From a bacterium (lineage in GTDB: Bacteria; CAIJMQ01; JAADFP01), in assembly GCA_027021085.1 (NCBI GenBank), contig JALUVB010000123.1, positions 1 through 8,572 on the forward strand: a DNA stretch of 8,572 nt, written 5' to 3'. The notes beneath the pieces are model-generated. The model was not told the origin of the DNA. It saw only the letters and a list, made by a program, of their open reading frames with translations, and did not search any database. The position numbers and the translations under genes are program-made. Positions 1 to 6,750 of the stretch are shown here, one piece after another (the first letter of the stretch is position 1; each line of letters begins with the position of its first letter).

Positions 1-1062
1 GATATTAAGAAAGCGTACAGGAAGTTAGCGCTTCAGTACCATCCTGACCGCAATCAGGGGAATAAAGAGGCAGAGGAAAAATTCAAGGAAATCTCCGAGG
101 CCTATGCTGTATTGAGCGACCCTCAGAAGAGAGCGAAATACGACAGGTTTGGCCATGCAGGGATGGAAGAGATGGGTTTTCGCGGTTTTACTGATTTTTC
201 TGAAATCTTTTCTTCAGATGTTTTCCGGGATTTCTCGGATATTTTTGAAGGGTTATTTGGCGGTTCTCCTTTTGGAGGCGGGAGAGAATATGCCTGGGAG
301 AGAGAAGGCCGGGGAAGAGATTTAATGTATGAGATGTCTATCTCTTTCCGGGAGGCAGCGCAGGGAACGGAAAAAATGATCACGGTACCTCGCTATACTG
401 CCTGTCCGGATTGCAAGGGCACGGGAAGAAAATCCGGCTCTTCCTGGCGCACATGCTCCCAGTGTCACGGAAAGGGACAAATTTCCTATTCCCGCGGGTT
501 TTTCTTCTTCTCAGAAACCTGCCCCGCCTGTGGCGGCAGTGGTAGAACAAGTGACCCCTGTCCTCATTGCCGGGGTACAGGAAGAGTTAGGGAAGAAGCA
601 AAAATCCGGGTCAAAATACCGGCTGGCATCAAAGATGGGGCAAGATTGAGAATCAGGGGTGAGGGAGAAGCCGGGTTAAGAAAAGGAGGCAAGGGCGACC
701 TTTACCTGGTGGTTCGAGTAGCTCCTGACCCTGTTTTTAAAAGAGAAGGAGATAACCTGGTGGTAGAGGTCCCCATACCGCTGGAGATTGCAGTAATAGG
801 AGGAGAAGTGGAGGTGCCTACCCTGGGAGGTAAAGTAAAAATGAAAATTCCTCCCGGGACCCAGGATGAAGCTGTTTTCCGCCTGAGAGGCAAAGGAATT
901 CCTCATCTTTATGGTTCAGGGAAAGGGGATGAGTTAGTAAAAGTAAAGGTGGAGGTGCCCTCTCATCTTACCAGGGAGCAGAAAGAATTGTTCCAGAGGT
1001 TTCTTAAATCACTTACCCCTAATAATTATCCTAGGACACAATCCTTTAAAACTAAATGCTGA
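1..1062 (+). CDS. dnaJ: Chaperone protein DnaJ (Hsp40), 5' end cut by the window
   Basis: Co-chaperone that delivers unfolded proteins to DnaK and stimulates its ATPase, in the cytoplasm. The frame is open from base 1 and already lies inside the J-domain. The HPD tripeptide needed to activate DnaK is encoded at 40-48. A Gly/Phe-rich segment follows (about 170-300). The zinc-binding domain (about 403-582) carries all four CxxCxGxG repeats: [24 protein letters not shown] and CPHCRGTG. The two C-terminal substrate-binding beta domains come next (for example [20 protein letters not shown]). About 353 residues are visible. By comparison with typical DnaJ some 20 N-terminal residues are missing, giving a normal length near 373. 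A TTG at 112 is only an internal codon, not the start. The stop overlaps the next gene's ATG by 7 nt. All motifs are intact, so it is a type I DnaJ. Confidence 0.97.
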   Translation, partial: DIKKAYRKLALQYHPDRNQGNKEAEEKFKEISEAYAVLSDPQKRAKYDRFGHAGMEEMGFRGFTDFSEIFSSDVFRDFSDIFEGLFGGSPFGGGREYAWEREGRGRDLMYEMSISFREAAQGTEKMITVPRYTACPDCKGTGRKSGSSWRTCSQCHGKGQISYSRGFFFFSETCPACGGSGRTSDPCPHCRGTGRVREEAKIRVKIPAGIKDGARLRIRGEGEAGLRKGGKGDLYLVVRVAPDPVFKREGDNLVVEVPIPLEIAVIGGEVEVPTLGGKVKMKIPPGTQDEAVFRLRGKGIPHLYGSGKGDELVKVKVEVPSHLTREQKELFQRFLKSLTPNNYPRTQSFKTKC

Positions 1063-2486
1063 AAGAATCTTGTGTGTTGGAGGAGATTTCTTCCTCGCTC
1101 GATACTTCTATTCCTCACATATCCATAATCTTGGCCGCAGGCCACGGAAAGCGGCTGCGCTCCCACCTGCCAAAGATGCTTTATGAAATATGGGGAGTGC
1201 CCACTGTGGTGAGGGTGTCGCGGGCTGTAAGAGAAGGTTTTGCCACCCCCAATGAGATAGTGGTAGTGGGGATTAAATGGAAGGAGGTGGCGCACACCCT
1301 GGGAAAATCTCCCCATAGGGTTTTTGTCTTCCAGAAAGAACAAAAAGGAACGGGCGATGCAGTAAAAATTGCCCTGAGGGCAATACCGGAAGACTTTACC
1401 GGTAATATTTATATTCTACCCGGAGACATGGGACTTATTGATGCCGTAATTTTGCAGGAATTCAGGGAGGCTTTTGAGAAATCTGCTTCCCAGATGTTTA
1501 TTCTTACCGGGGAATATGAAGGAGATCCGGGTAAAAATTATTACGGAAGAGTAGTTAAAAAAGAGGGCGAAGTACTGGGGATAGTGGAGTATAGAGACAT
1601 ACTGTCTCTAAGTAAGCCACTGACCATCGGGAATCATACCTTCACTGCCCGGGAACTTTTGAATATCAGGGAATTCAACGCGGGTGTCTATGCCTTTGAC
1701 CATGCACAGTTAAGGGAAAGTATCAGAAAGATAAAACCGGATAATGTACAAAAAGAATATTACCTTACCGACCTGGTAAAAATATTTCGTCTGCAGGGAC
1801 TGCGGGTGGGCGCGCGAAAAGTAAAAAACTCCTCTTTTCTACTGGGTTTTAATGACCGCATCGTGTTAAAGCAGATGAATAATATTGCCCGTAAGAACGT
1901 GTACGACAAGCTAAAGCAGATTGTTACCTTTGAAGACCCGGACGATTTTTTCATTGCGGAAGAGGTAGTAGAAAAGATAATGGAAATGGGAGGAAAGGAG
2001 CCGGTGGATATTACGATTGGGCAGGGTGCCTACATAGGCAGGGGAGTAAAGCTTAGCCCCCAGGTGGTGATAGGGAAAAATGTCCGGCTGGAAGGTAACG
2101 TTACCTTACAGGAGAAAGTAAAGATTGGGGATGAGGTACGGATGAGCTCCTTTGCCCACCAGGAAATAAGGATAGGCAGGAACACGGAAATATTCTGGGG
2201 AGACGTGATAAAGGGGAATGTTACCATAGGAGAAAACTGCAGAATCGAGTCCTGGGTGAGAATAACCGGAAGCGATGAGTATCCGGTAAAAATCGGCAGG
2301 AAAGTTCTCATAAAGGGAAACTCCTACATCTTTGGCTGTGTAATTGAGAGTGAGGCAGAGATTGAGCATTCGGTGTTGAATAGGAAAAAAATAAAGAGTT
2401 TAAGAGACGGCAAAGGGAACGTGAAAAGGATAAAATACGTTCTCCCTCCTCCTGAAGGAGAGGAAGCCATGGAAGATTTACCATGA
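1056..2486 (+). CDS. GlmU-like sugar nucleotidyltransferase with C-terminal left-handed beta-helix
   Basis: Probable NDP-sugar pyrophosphorylase (NTP + sugar-1-phosphate to NDP-sugar + PPi), cytoplasmic, 476 aa against about 456 for E. coli GlmU. The N-terminal Rossmann-type domain has the nucleotide loop at residues 26-42 ([17 protein letters not shown]), GTG at 98-100, a metal-binding Asp in PGD at 122-124, YYGRVV...GIVEYRD at 162-181, and the second metal ligand Asn in EFNAG (N208). These match the GlmU uridyltransferase half. Residues 318-440 form hexapeptide repeats (IGKNV, IGDEV, IGRNT, IGENC). I do not see the GlmU acetyltransferase signature (the catalytic His in NHLTYIGD, or GAGTITCNYDG). 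Acetyl transfer is therefore unproven and UDP-GlcNAc is only the likeliest product. The ATG overlaps the dnaJ stop; no clear Shine-Dalgarno is present, and about 20 residues precede the core, so GTG 1074 or TTG 1077 are possible starts. It overlaps the downstream mutase by 4 nt. Confidence 0.85.
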   Translation: MLKESCVLEEISSSLDTSIPHISIILAAGHGKRLRSHLPKMLYEIWGVPTVVRVSRAVREGFATPNEIVVVGIKWKEVAHTLGKSPHRVFVFQKEQKGTGDAVKIALRAIPEDFTGNIYILPGDMGLIDAVILQEFREAFEKSASQMFILTGEYEGDPGKNYYGRVVKKEGEVLGIVEYRDILSLSKPLTIGNHTFTARELLNIREFNAGVYAFDHAQLRESIRKIKPDNVQKEYYLTDLVKIFRLQGLRVGARKVKNSSFLLGFNDRIVLKQMNNIARKNVYDKLKQIVTFEDPDDFFIAEEVVEKIMEMGGKEPVDITIGQGAYIGRGVKLSPQVVIGKNVRLEGNVTLQEKVKIGDEVRMSSFAHQEIRIGRNTEIFWGDVIKGNVTIGENCRIESWVRITGSDEYPVKIGRKVLIKGNSYIFGCVIESEAEIEHSVLNRKKIKSLRDGKGNVKRIKYVLPPPEGEEAMEDLP

Positions 2487-3931
2487 CTATCATCTCCATT
2501 TCCGGGATACGCGGAAAACTAAACGAAACTATTTCCTGGAAAGAAGCATACCAGGCTGCATATTTGTTCCACCGTTACTATTTGAAAGACAAACCTCCCC
2601 GCCTGGTAATCTGCCGGGATCCCAAGAAATCGGGCAAGGAATTGGTTAAAGGCGTGCTATCTTTCCTGAAAGAGAAAAATTACCAGGTAATTTACCTGGG
2701 GATTAGTACTCTTCCTGTAATTGAATGGGCAGTTAAGCATTTTCAGGCGAGCGGAGGAATAATTATAACGGCAAGCCATAATCCCCTGGAGTGGAACGGG
2801 ATAAAATTTATCTCTTCTTTCCGGGAAGACGCTACCATTTTGCCGGCTGTCTTTATGCTCAGGATAAAAGAAGCCTGGGGGAAAACGCTGTTAGAGCCAA
2901 AAAAGGAAGAAAAATTACCTGAAGCTCTGGATTGTCTTGCCGAATACAACCAGGCAGTAAAGGAGAGAGTAAAAGAAATTGTAGAAGAAATAAGCGGGCA
3001 GAAGGGTTTGGGCGAAGAATTGGAAGAGAAAATCAGGAAGAATAACTTCAGGGTAGGATTGGATGCTACTTGTGGGGAGGGCGCACAGGTGCCACTTTCT
3101 TTCCTGTCCTCCCTGGGTATCAGGGAGGTAAAGGTTATAAATGATGCAGCCATAGAGAATTGCCCGCGGAGCCTGGAACCCGCTCCCAGGTTTCTAAAAG
3201 GGTTAAAAGATACAATACAAAAAGAGGGGCTGGATATAGGATTTGCTACTGACCCGGACCAGGACAGGCTGGTTGCTCTTCCCCTCTCTACCGAGGAGCA
3301 TACCCCTCTTCTCTGCGGAAAATTTCTTATGCAGCTGGGCAAAAGTAATCCTCGCAATCCATTAAGAAAAATCGTGGTCAACCTTTCCACTACTTCTGCC
3401 TGGGAAGAAATAGCAGGAAAATACGGAGTAGAAATAGTGAGGGTGCCGGTGGGAGAGGTAAATGTGGTGGAGGGCATGAAAAGGGGAAAAACTTTCCTGG
3501 GAATAGAGGGAAACGGCGGGGTAATAGCTTCTCCCGTGAACTACGGAAGAAACTCTACTGTAGCCATGGCTTTCCTTCTTTTCTACCTTGCCTGGAGCGG
3601 CAAAAGTATTGCCGAGCTGGAGAAAGAATTACCCTCGTATTACATGATAAAGGATAAAATTGAAATTGCGGGAGAAAATGTGGGGCAAATTTTTATGGAG
3701 GGAGTCAAAAGAATTTTGCAGGAAAAAGAAAGAGAAGTAAAAGCACTGGATACACAGGATGGCTACAAAATTCATTTTAAGGATTTTTCCTGGGTGCATC
3801 TGCGGCTCTCGAATACTGAACCGATTGTAAGAGTATTTGCGGAGAAAAGGGGAGTTGCAAAAAAAGAAGTTGAGGCTTTCTTAGAAGGAATTAAGACTCT
3901 CTTCCTTTCAGGAAGTGGTAAAATAAGTTAA
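2483..3931 (+). CDS. Phosphohexomutase, phosphoglucosamine/phosphomannomutase (GlmM/ManB) type
   Basis: Alpha-D-phosphohexomutase that interconverts sugar-6-phosphate and sugar-1-phosphate via a phosphoserine enzyme. All four family signatures are present in 482 aa. They are the active-site loop TASHNP (catalytic Ser98, residues 96-101), the Mg-binding loop DPDQDR (257-262), the sugar-specificity loop EGNGG (342-346) and the phosphate-binding loop RLSNTEPIVR (441-450). The N-terminal SGIRG (7-11) is also typical. The EGNGG loop and short N-terminus look closer to archaeal-type phosphoglucosamine/phosphomannomutases than to E. coli GlmM, so substrate choice (GlcN-, Man- or Glc-phosphate) is open. 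Next to a GlmU-like enzyme, glucosamine-phosphate is favoured by inference. The ATG overlaps the upstream stop as ATGA and a GGAAGA lies 6 nt before it, which supports this start and translational coupling. Confidence 0.92.
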   Translation: MTIISISGIRGKLNETISWKEAYQAAYLFHRYYLKDKPPRLVICRDPKKSGKELVKGVLSFLKEKNYQVIYLGISTLPVIEWAVKHFQASGGIIITASHNPLEWNGIKFISSFREDATILPAVFMLRIKEAWGKTLLEPKKEEKLPEALDCLAEYNQAVKERVKEIVEEISGQKGLGEELEEKIRKNNFRVGLDATCGEGAQVPLSFLSSLGIREVKVINDAAIENCPRSLEPAPRFLKGLKDTIQKEGLDIGFATDPDQDRLVALPLSTEEHTPLLCGKFLMQLGKSNPRNPLRKIVVNLSTTSAWEEIAGKYGVEIVRVPVGEVNVVEGMKRGKTFLGIEGNGGVIASPVNYGRNSTVAMAFLLFYLAWSGKSIAELEKELPSYYMIKDKIEIAGENVGQIFMEGVKRILQEKEREVKALDTQDGYKIHFKDFSWVHLRLSNTEPIVRVFAEKRGVAKKEVEAFLEGIKTLFLSGSGKIS

Positions 3932-3933
3932 TC

Positions 3934-4830
3934 ATGAAATGCCGTAGAGAGCCTGTTTTCCTGATAGGATATGATATAGAATCGCAAACCGAAGAAGAGA
4001 GAGAAAAAACCAGTGTTTTTCTCAGGTTAACCCCCCTTATCCACAGGGAGCTCGATATCCCCTGCACCTTTTTCATCTGCGGTAGGACCCTGGGAAATCA
4101 CAAGGAAGAGTTTATAGAGCTGCGGGAAAAATTTTCTGACCTGATAGATTTCCAGCAGCACGCATACTCCCGGGTCCTTTTCAAGGAAATCCGCTATCAC
4201 CGAACCACTCCCCTGCTGGACGCAGAAGAAAACGAAGTCTTCGCAAAAGGAGAAACAATTTACCAGGCAGGAGAGCCCCTGCAAATAGAGGAAGAGATAA
4301 AAAGGGCCAACGCATTGCTTAAGAGTATCCTGGGAGTTAGCTGTACTGGCCTGACTGTTCCTCTGGGTGCGCCCAAAGGACTTATGGACAGGCCGGACTT
4401 ACTTTACATACTGCAAAAAGAAGGCATAAAATTCATCCGTTCCTGGAACGGGAAAGAAGACAGCTGGGACCCTGTAAATGCCACTCCTTTGTCCATACAA
4501 CCATTCTTCTACACAGATTCCGGTTATCCTGAGATAATGGAATTTCCCTTGCACCTGGTGGATAATGTAAATCGCAGACGTTATGGCTGGAGCAATCATC
4601 TGCCTTATTTTGGCCTGGTAAAAGCAAAAATGGCAAAGGCACTGGAGGAGAAACTGGTGTTTTCTTATTGCCAGCATGACCATTCCAGTGTGATGGGGGA
4701 CGAAAACATGGAGCTTACCTACAAGATTCTTACAGAGGCAAAGAAAATGGGGTTTCAGTTCTATACTTACTGGCATTATTACCTGAAAGAGACAGCCAGG
4801 AGCAGATTAGCTTCATTGAGGGATTTATGA
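3934..4830 (+). CDS. Polysaccharide deacetylase-like protein (NodB/CE4-type fold), divergent
   Basis: 298 aa without a signal peptide or membrane segment, so probably cytoplasmic. Family marks are the first strand with Asp in GYDIES (D14), CTFFICG (44-50, the TFF motif of NodB-type deacetylases), DFQQHAYSR (72-80) at the position of the metal-binding HxxxH motif, and a late histidine cluster QHDHS (247-251). CE4-type enzymes remove acetyl groups from GlcNAc-containing sugars, and relatives hydrolyse other C-N bonds. Here the second His of HxxxH is Arg (HAYSR). The usual RxPxG strand motif appears as TVPLGAP (141-147), without the Arg. The reaction may therefore differ or the metal site may be rebuilt. 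It starts 2 nt after the mutase stop and overlaps pyrE by ATGA, so it belongs to the same transcription unit; a sugar substrate is inferred from that context only. The start is supported by position; the nearest purine-rich stretch (AGGAAGTGG, 3910-3918) is rather far. Confidence 0.72.
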   Translation: MKCRREPVFLIGYDIESQTEEEREKTSVFLRLTPLIHRELDIPCTFFICGRTLGNHKEEFIELREKFSDLIDFQQHAYSRVLFKEIRYHRTTPLLDAEENEVFAKGETIYQAGEPLQIEEEIKRANALLKSILGVSCTGLTVPLGAPKGLMDRPDLLYILQKEGIKFIRSWNGKEDSWDPVNATPLSIQPFFYTDSGYPEIMEFPLHLVDNVNRRRYGWSNHLPYFGLVKAKMAKALEEKLVFSYCQHDHSSVMGDENMELTYKILTEAKKMGFQFYTYWHYYLKETARSRLASLRDL

Positions 4831-5405
4831 GTCAGGAAGAAGTACGTCGTATATTTGAGGAGAAAGGTGCCCTGCTGAGAGGGCATTTTCGCCTTTCTTC
4901 AGGAAGACATTCTGATATTTATATGCAGTGCGCTCTTGTTCTGCAGTACCCGGAATTGAGCAGCAGGTTGTGTGAAGAGCTGGCAAGAAAGTTTAAGGGG
5001 GGAAGAGTAGAGACAGTAATAGGCCCTGCCATAGGGGGTATTATTGTCTCCTACGAGGTAGCTCGGCATCTTTCAGCTCGTTCCCTGTTCATGGAAAGGA
5101 AGGAAGGATGCATGACGCTCAGGAGGGGATTTCACATTGAGAAAGGGGAGAGGATTTTACTGGTAGAAGATGTAATTACTACGGGAAAATCGCTCAAGGA
5201 AGTGGAAGAAATAGTCAGAAAGAGGGGGGGAGAAATAATTGGCATAGGCTGCCTGGTAGATAGAAGCGAGGGTAAATCTCCCTTTGGTAAACAGGTGACC
5301 TCTTTAATCTCTTTAAAGACCAATGCCTGGGAGCCTTCACTCTGTCCTCTTTGCAAAAAGGGTGTGCCAATTACTACGCCCGGGACTCGTTTTTATTCAC
5401 GTTAA
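4827..5405 (+). CDS. pyrE: Orotate phosphoribosyltransferase
   Basis: Converts orotate and PRPP to orotidine 5'-monophosphate in de novo UMP synthesis; cytoplasmic, 192 aa, normal length for the family. The PRPP-binding loop LLVEDVITTGKS lies at residues 111-122. Other family segments are GHFRLSSGRHSDIYMQ (19-34), the IGPAIGGII strand-loop (65-73) and FMERKEG (88-94). The C-terminal part CPLCKKGVPITTPGTR (173-188), with its CxxC pair, is common in the longer bacterial and archaeal PyrE branch. The start overlaps the upstream stop as ATGA and has GAGGGA (4818-4823) just before it. The last 32 bp overlap the convergent kinase gene on the other strand. In this operon it would supply UMP and hence UTP for the neighbouring sugar nucleotidyltransferase; that link is inference. 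Confidence 0.95.
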   Translation: MSQEEVRRIFEEKGALLRGHFRLSSGRHSDIYMQCALVLQYPELSSRLCEELARKFKGGRVETVIGPAIGGIIVSYEVARHLSARSLFMERKEGCMTLRRGFHIEKGERILLVEDVITTGKSLKEVEEIVRKRGGEIIGIGCLVDRSEGKSPFGKQVTSLISLKTNAWEPSLCPLCKKGVPITTPGTRFYSR

Positions 5406-6228
5406 GTGCCCTTCTCTCTCTGGGAATGCTCTCGTGAAAATCTTCCCAGAATGACCATACATCTGGGTACCTGCGAAATGGCTCCTTTTCCAGGCATTTC
5501 ATTATGCACTTTCCCAGCTCGGCGGGGATGTTGTCCGTTGCCTCATGTACAGGCAACGGCTTAAAATTCAGGTGCTTGATAAGGATTTCCTCGGCTGAGT
5601 TGCCCTTGTAGGGAGTAACACCGGTTAACATCTGGTAAATAGTCACCCCCAGGGAATATATATCGCTTGCCGGGGTAAGAGGCTCTCCCTTTATCTGTTC
5701 GGGTGCCATATAGTGAGGGGTCCCCTTGGGTAAAACCTTGTGAAAATCTTTATGCCCGGAAGGATGAAAAAGGTCAAAATCACTTAACTTGGCAATATCA
5801 TTCTCGAAAAGAAGAATATTACTTGGCTTTATATCCCGGTGAATTACTCCTTTACGATGGATAAAATCCAGTGCACGCACTATTTGTCTTACCAGTGAAT
5901 AGACTTCTTCCACGGAAAGCTTCAAGCGATACATGAGATAAGTGTGAAGGCTGCCCTGCGTGGCCAGCTCCATGGCCAGGTAGTACGTTTTCCATTTTCT
6001 GCCCACTTCCAGGCCTTTCACCAAGTGCGGATGAGAGATGGAGAGAGAAAGTTTGGCCGAGCGCAAAAAGTATTCAATCCTGCGGTTTTTTTTCCACCCC
6101 GGACTTTCTACCACTTTTAATGCCACGTCTTTTCCGGAGGAAGTATCTTTTGCTCTATATACCGCTCCCATGCTCCCTTTTCCTATAAACTCATCCACGA
6201 CGTACCTGCCTAACTTTGTTCCTTTCAT
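5374..6228 (-). CDS. Soluble Hanks-type serine/threonine protein kinase with altered catalytic motifs
   Basis: A lone kinase domain of 284 aa from the ATG at 6228, with no transmembrane or sensor domain, so probably cytosolic. Visible motifs: glycine loop GKGSMGAVY (16-24 region), VALK with the ATP-binding Lys38, catalytic loop HRDIKPSN (130-137), MAPEQ (174-178) and DIYSLG (189-194). Two catalytic positions differ. The DFG motif reads DFD (150-152). An ungapped alignment by eye with PknB, using equal spacing from the VALK Lys, puts Ser57 where the helix-C Glu should be (LRSAK instead of RREAQ). It may be a weakly active or regulatory kinase, although HRD and its Asn are intact. A GTG two codons upstream (6232-6234) is an alternative start preceded directly by an in-frame stop. 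No Shine-Dalgarno is visible. Its 3' end overlaps pyrE tail-to-tail by 32 bp. Confidence 0.93.
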   Translation of the reverse strand: MKGTKLGRYVVDEFIGKGSMGAVYRAKDTSSGKDVALKVVESPGWKKNRRIEYFLRSAKLSLSISHPHLVKGLEVGRKWKTYYLAMELATQGSLHTYLMYRLKLSVEEVYSLVRQIVRALDFIHRKGVIHRDIKPSNILLFENDIAKLSDFDLFHPSGHKDFHKVLPKGTPHYMAPEQIKGEPLTPASDIYSLGVTIYQMLTGVTPYKGNSAEEILIKHLNFKPLPVHEATDNIPAELGKCIMKCLEKEPFRRYPDVWSFWEDFHESIPRERRALNVNKNESRA

Positions 6229-6237
6229 GGCCACTTA

Positions 6238-6266
6238 AGAATACCAGCTGGCAGGCAATAAATCAA
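6238..6266 (-). promoter_or_regulatory. Possible sigma70-type promoter of the kinase gene
   Basis: Reading the minus strand, TTGATT (6266-6261) and TATTCT (6243-6238) are separated by 17 bp. Transcription would begin only a few bases before the GTG/ATG start codons, which would make the mRNA leaderless or nearly so. That fits the absence of a Shine-Dalgarno. The match is short and could be chance. Confidence 0.3.
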
Positions 6267-6270
6267 GCAT

Positions 6271-6293
6271 AACGGGGTCAGGCTTGACCGCCT
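6271..6293. repeat. Small hairpin resembling dispersed GGTCA repeats
   Basis: GGTCA (6276-6280) and TGACC (6285-6289) form a 5-bp stem around GGCT. The surrounding GGGGTCAGGCTTGACC text resembles short dispersed intergenic palindromes seen in many genomes. Only one copy is in the window, so calling it a repeat is inference. Confidence 0.3.
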
Positions 6294-6330
6294 TAATGTA
6301 GAATAGACCTTGGCCCACAGACTTTATTCA

Positions 6331-6358
6331 GTAGCGGGTAGCGAGTAGTTAGTAGCGA
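6331..6358. repeat. Heptad tandem repeat, GTAGCGA type, block 1
   Basis: Four head-to-tail 7-bp units begin with GTAG and end in CGG, CGA, TTA and CGA. The first four bases are invariant and the last three vary. It opens the first composite repeat and is separated by 8 bp from the TAGAC block. Confidence 0.88.
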
Positions 6359-6366
6359 GGGGATTT

Positions 6367-6401
6367 TAGACTTTAGACCATAGACCTTAGACTGTAGACT
6401 G
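6367..6401. repeat. Heptad tandem repeat, TAGACYN type, block 1
   Basis: Five 7-bp units each begin with TAGAC and end in TT, CA, CT, TG and TG. The last part belongs to the 67-bp direct repeat shared with 6686-6752. A 6-bp spacer (GGAGAT) separates it from the AGTGAAC block. Confidence 0.9.
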
Positions 6402-6438
6402 GGAGATAGTGAACAGTAAGCAGTAAATAGTGAACAGT
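6372..6438. repeat. 67-bp direct repeat, copy A
   Basis: Matches 6686-6752 in the same orientation at an offset of 314 bp. There are two differences: TTTAGACC against TTTAAACC near the left end, and AGTAAAT against AGTGAAT near the right end. It spans most of one TAGAC block, the GGAGAT spacer and most of one AGTGAAC block. The similarity exceeds what independent heptad growth would give, so it points to duplication or gene conversion of a composite unit. Confidence 0.92.
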
Positions 6439-6442
6439 GAAT
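6408..6442. repeat. Heptad tandem repeat, AGTRAAY type, block 1
   Basis: Five 7-bp units: AGTGAAC, AGTAAGC, AGTAAAT, AGTGAAC, AGTGAAT. Degeneracy is confined to positions 4, 6 and 7. Confidence 0.9.
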
Positions 6443-6542
6443 AGATGGTTGGCACCCTGGTATCGTGGTAATCCTGGTTTTCTGGAATAGGATTCTGAGG
6501 GATATTAGGATTTGCAAGCATGATAAGTAACCAGCTCTACCT

Positions 6543-6569
6543 GTCATGCCTGCGGAAGCAGGCATCCAT
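6543..6569. repeat. Perfect hairpin with GGAA loop, dispersed-repeat-like
   Basis: ATGCCTGC (6546-6553) pairs perfectly with GCAGGCAT (6558-6565) around GGAA, a GNRA-type tetraloop if transcribed. It is flanked by GTC on the left and CCA on the right. This GTCATnCC...GGnATCCA arrangement is the layout of a common class of short dispersed intergenic repeats in bacteria. A longer relative seems to lie at 8497-8558 on the opposite strand. Confidence 0.7.
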
Positions 6570-6573
6570 AATT

Positions 6574-6601
6574 TAGACTATAGACTATAGACCTTAGACT
6601 G
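6574..6601. repeat. Heptad tandem repeat, TAGACYN type, block 2
   Basis: Four 7-bp units begin with TAGAC and end in TA, TA, CT and TG. It starts just after the GGAA-loop hairpin and is not followed by an AGTGAAC block, unlike the other two TAGAC blocks. Confidence 0.88.
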
Positions 6602-6652
6602 AAAGAGGAAATGCAGGATACAATATATAGGTGGGGGCATAGGCGGAACTGG

Positions 6653-6680
6653 CAACTAACAACTAACAACTCACAACTTT
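6653..6680. repeat. Heptad tandem repeat, CAACTAA type
   Basis: Four 7-bp units: CAACTAA twice, then CAACTCA and CAACTTT. It is the only block of this type in the window. The reverse complement is TTAGTTG, so it could be an inverted relative of the GTAGTTA unit. Confidence 0.88.
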
Positions 6681-6687
6681 CGGAGTT

Positions 6688-6715
6688 TAAACCATAGACC
6701 TTAGACTGTAGACTG
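6688..6715. repeat. Heptad tandem repeat, TAGACYN type, block 3
   Basis: Four 7-bp units: a decayed TAAACCA, then TAGACCT, TAGACTG and TAGACTG. It lies inside the second copy of the 67-bp direct repeat. Confidence 0.88.
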
Positions 6716-6721
6716 GGAGAT

Positions 6722-6749
6722 AGTGAACAGTAAGCAGTGAATAGTGAAC
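6722..6749. repeat. Heptad tandem repeat, AGTRAAY type, block 2
   Basis: Four 7-bp units: AGTGAAC, AGTAAGC, AGTGAAT, AGTGAAC. One unit shorter than block 1 and fused almost directly to the next GTAG block. Confidence 0.88.
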
Positions 6750-6750
6750 A

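Noticed and set aside
2743-3477. Minus-strand 244-aa open frame opposite the phosphohexomutase
   Set aside because: It is a shadow of a gene with all its catalytic loops intact; the translated text is Ser/Pro-rich and unlike any family.
6293-6565. Minus-strand 90-aa open frame beginning MPASAGMTG
   Set aside because: The N-terminus is the translation of the GGAA-loop hairpin and the rest is translated heptads; there is no domain likeness and no Shine-Dalgarno.
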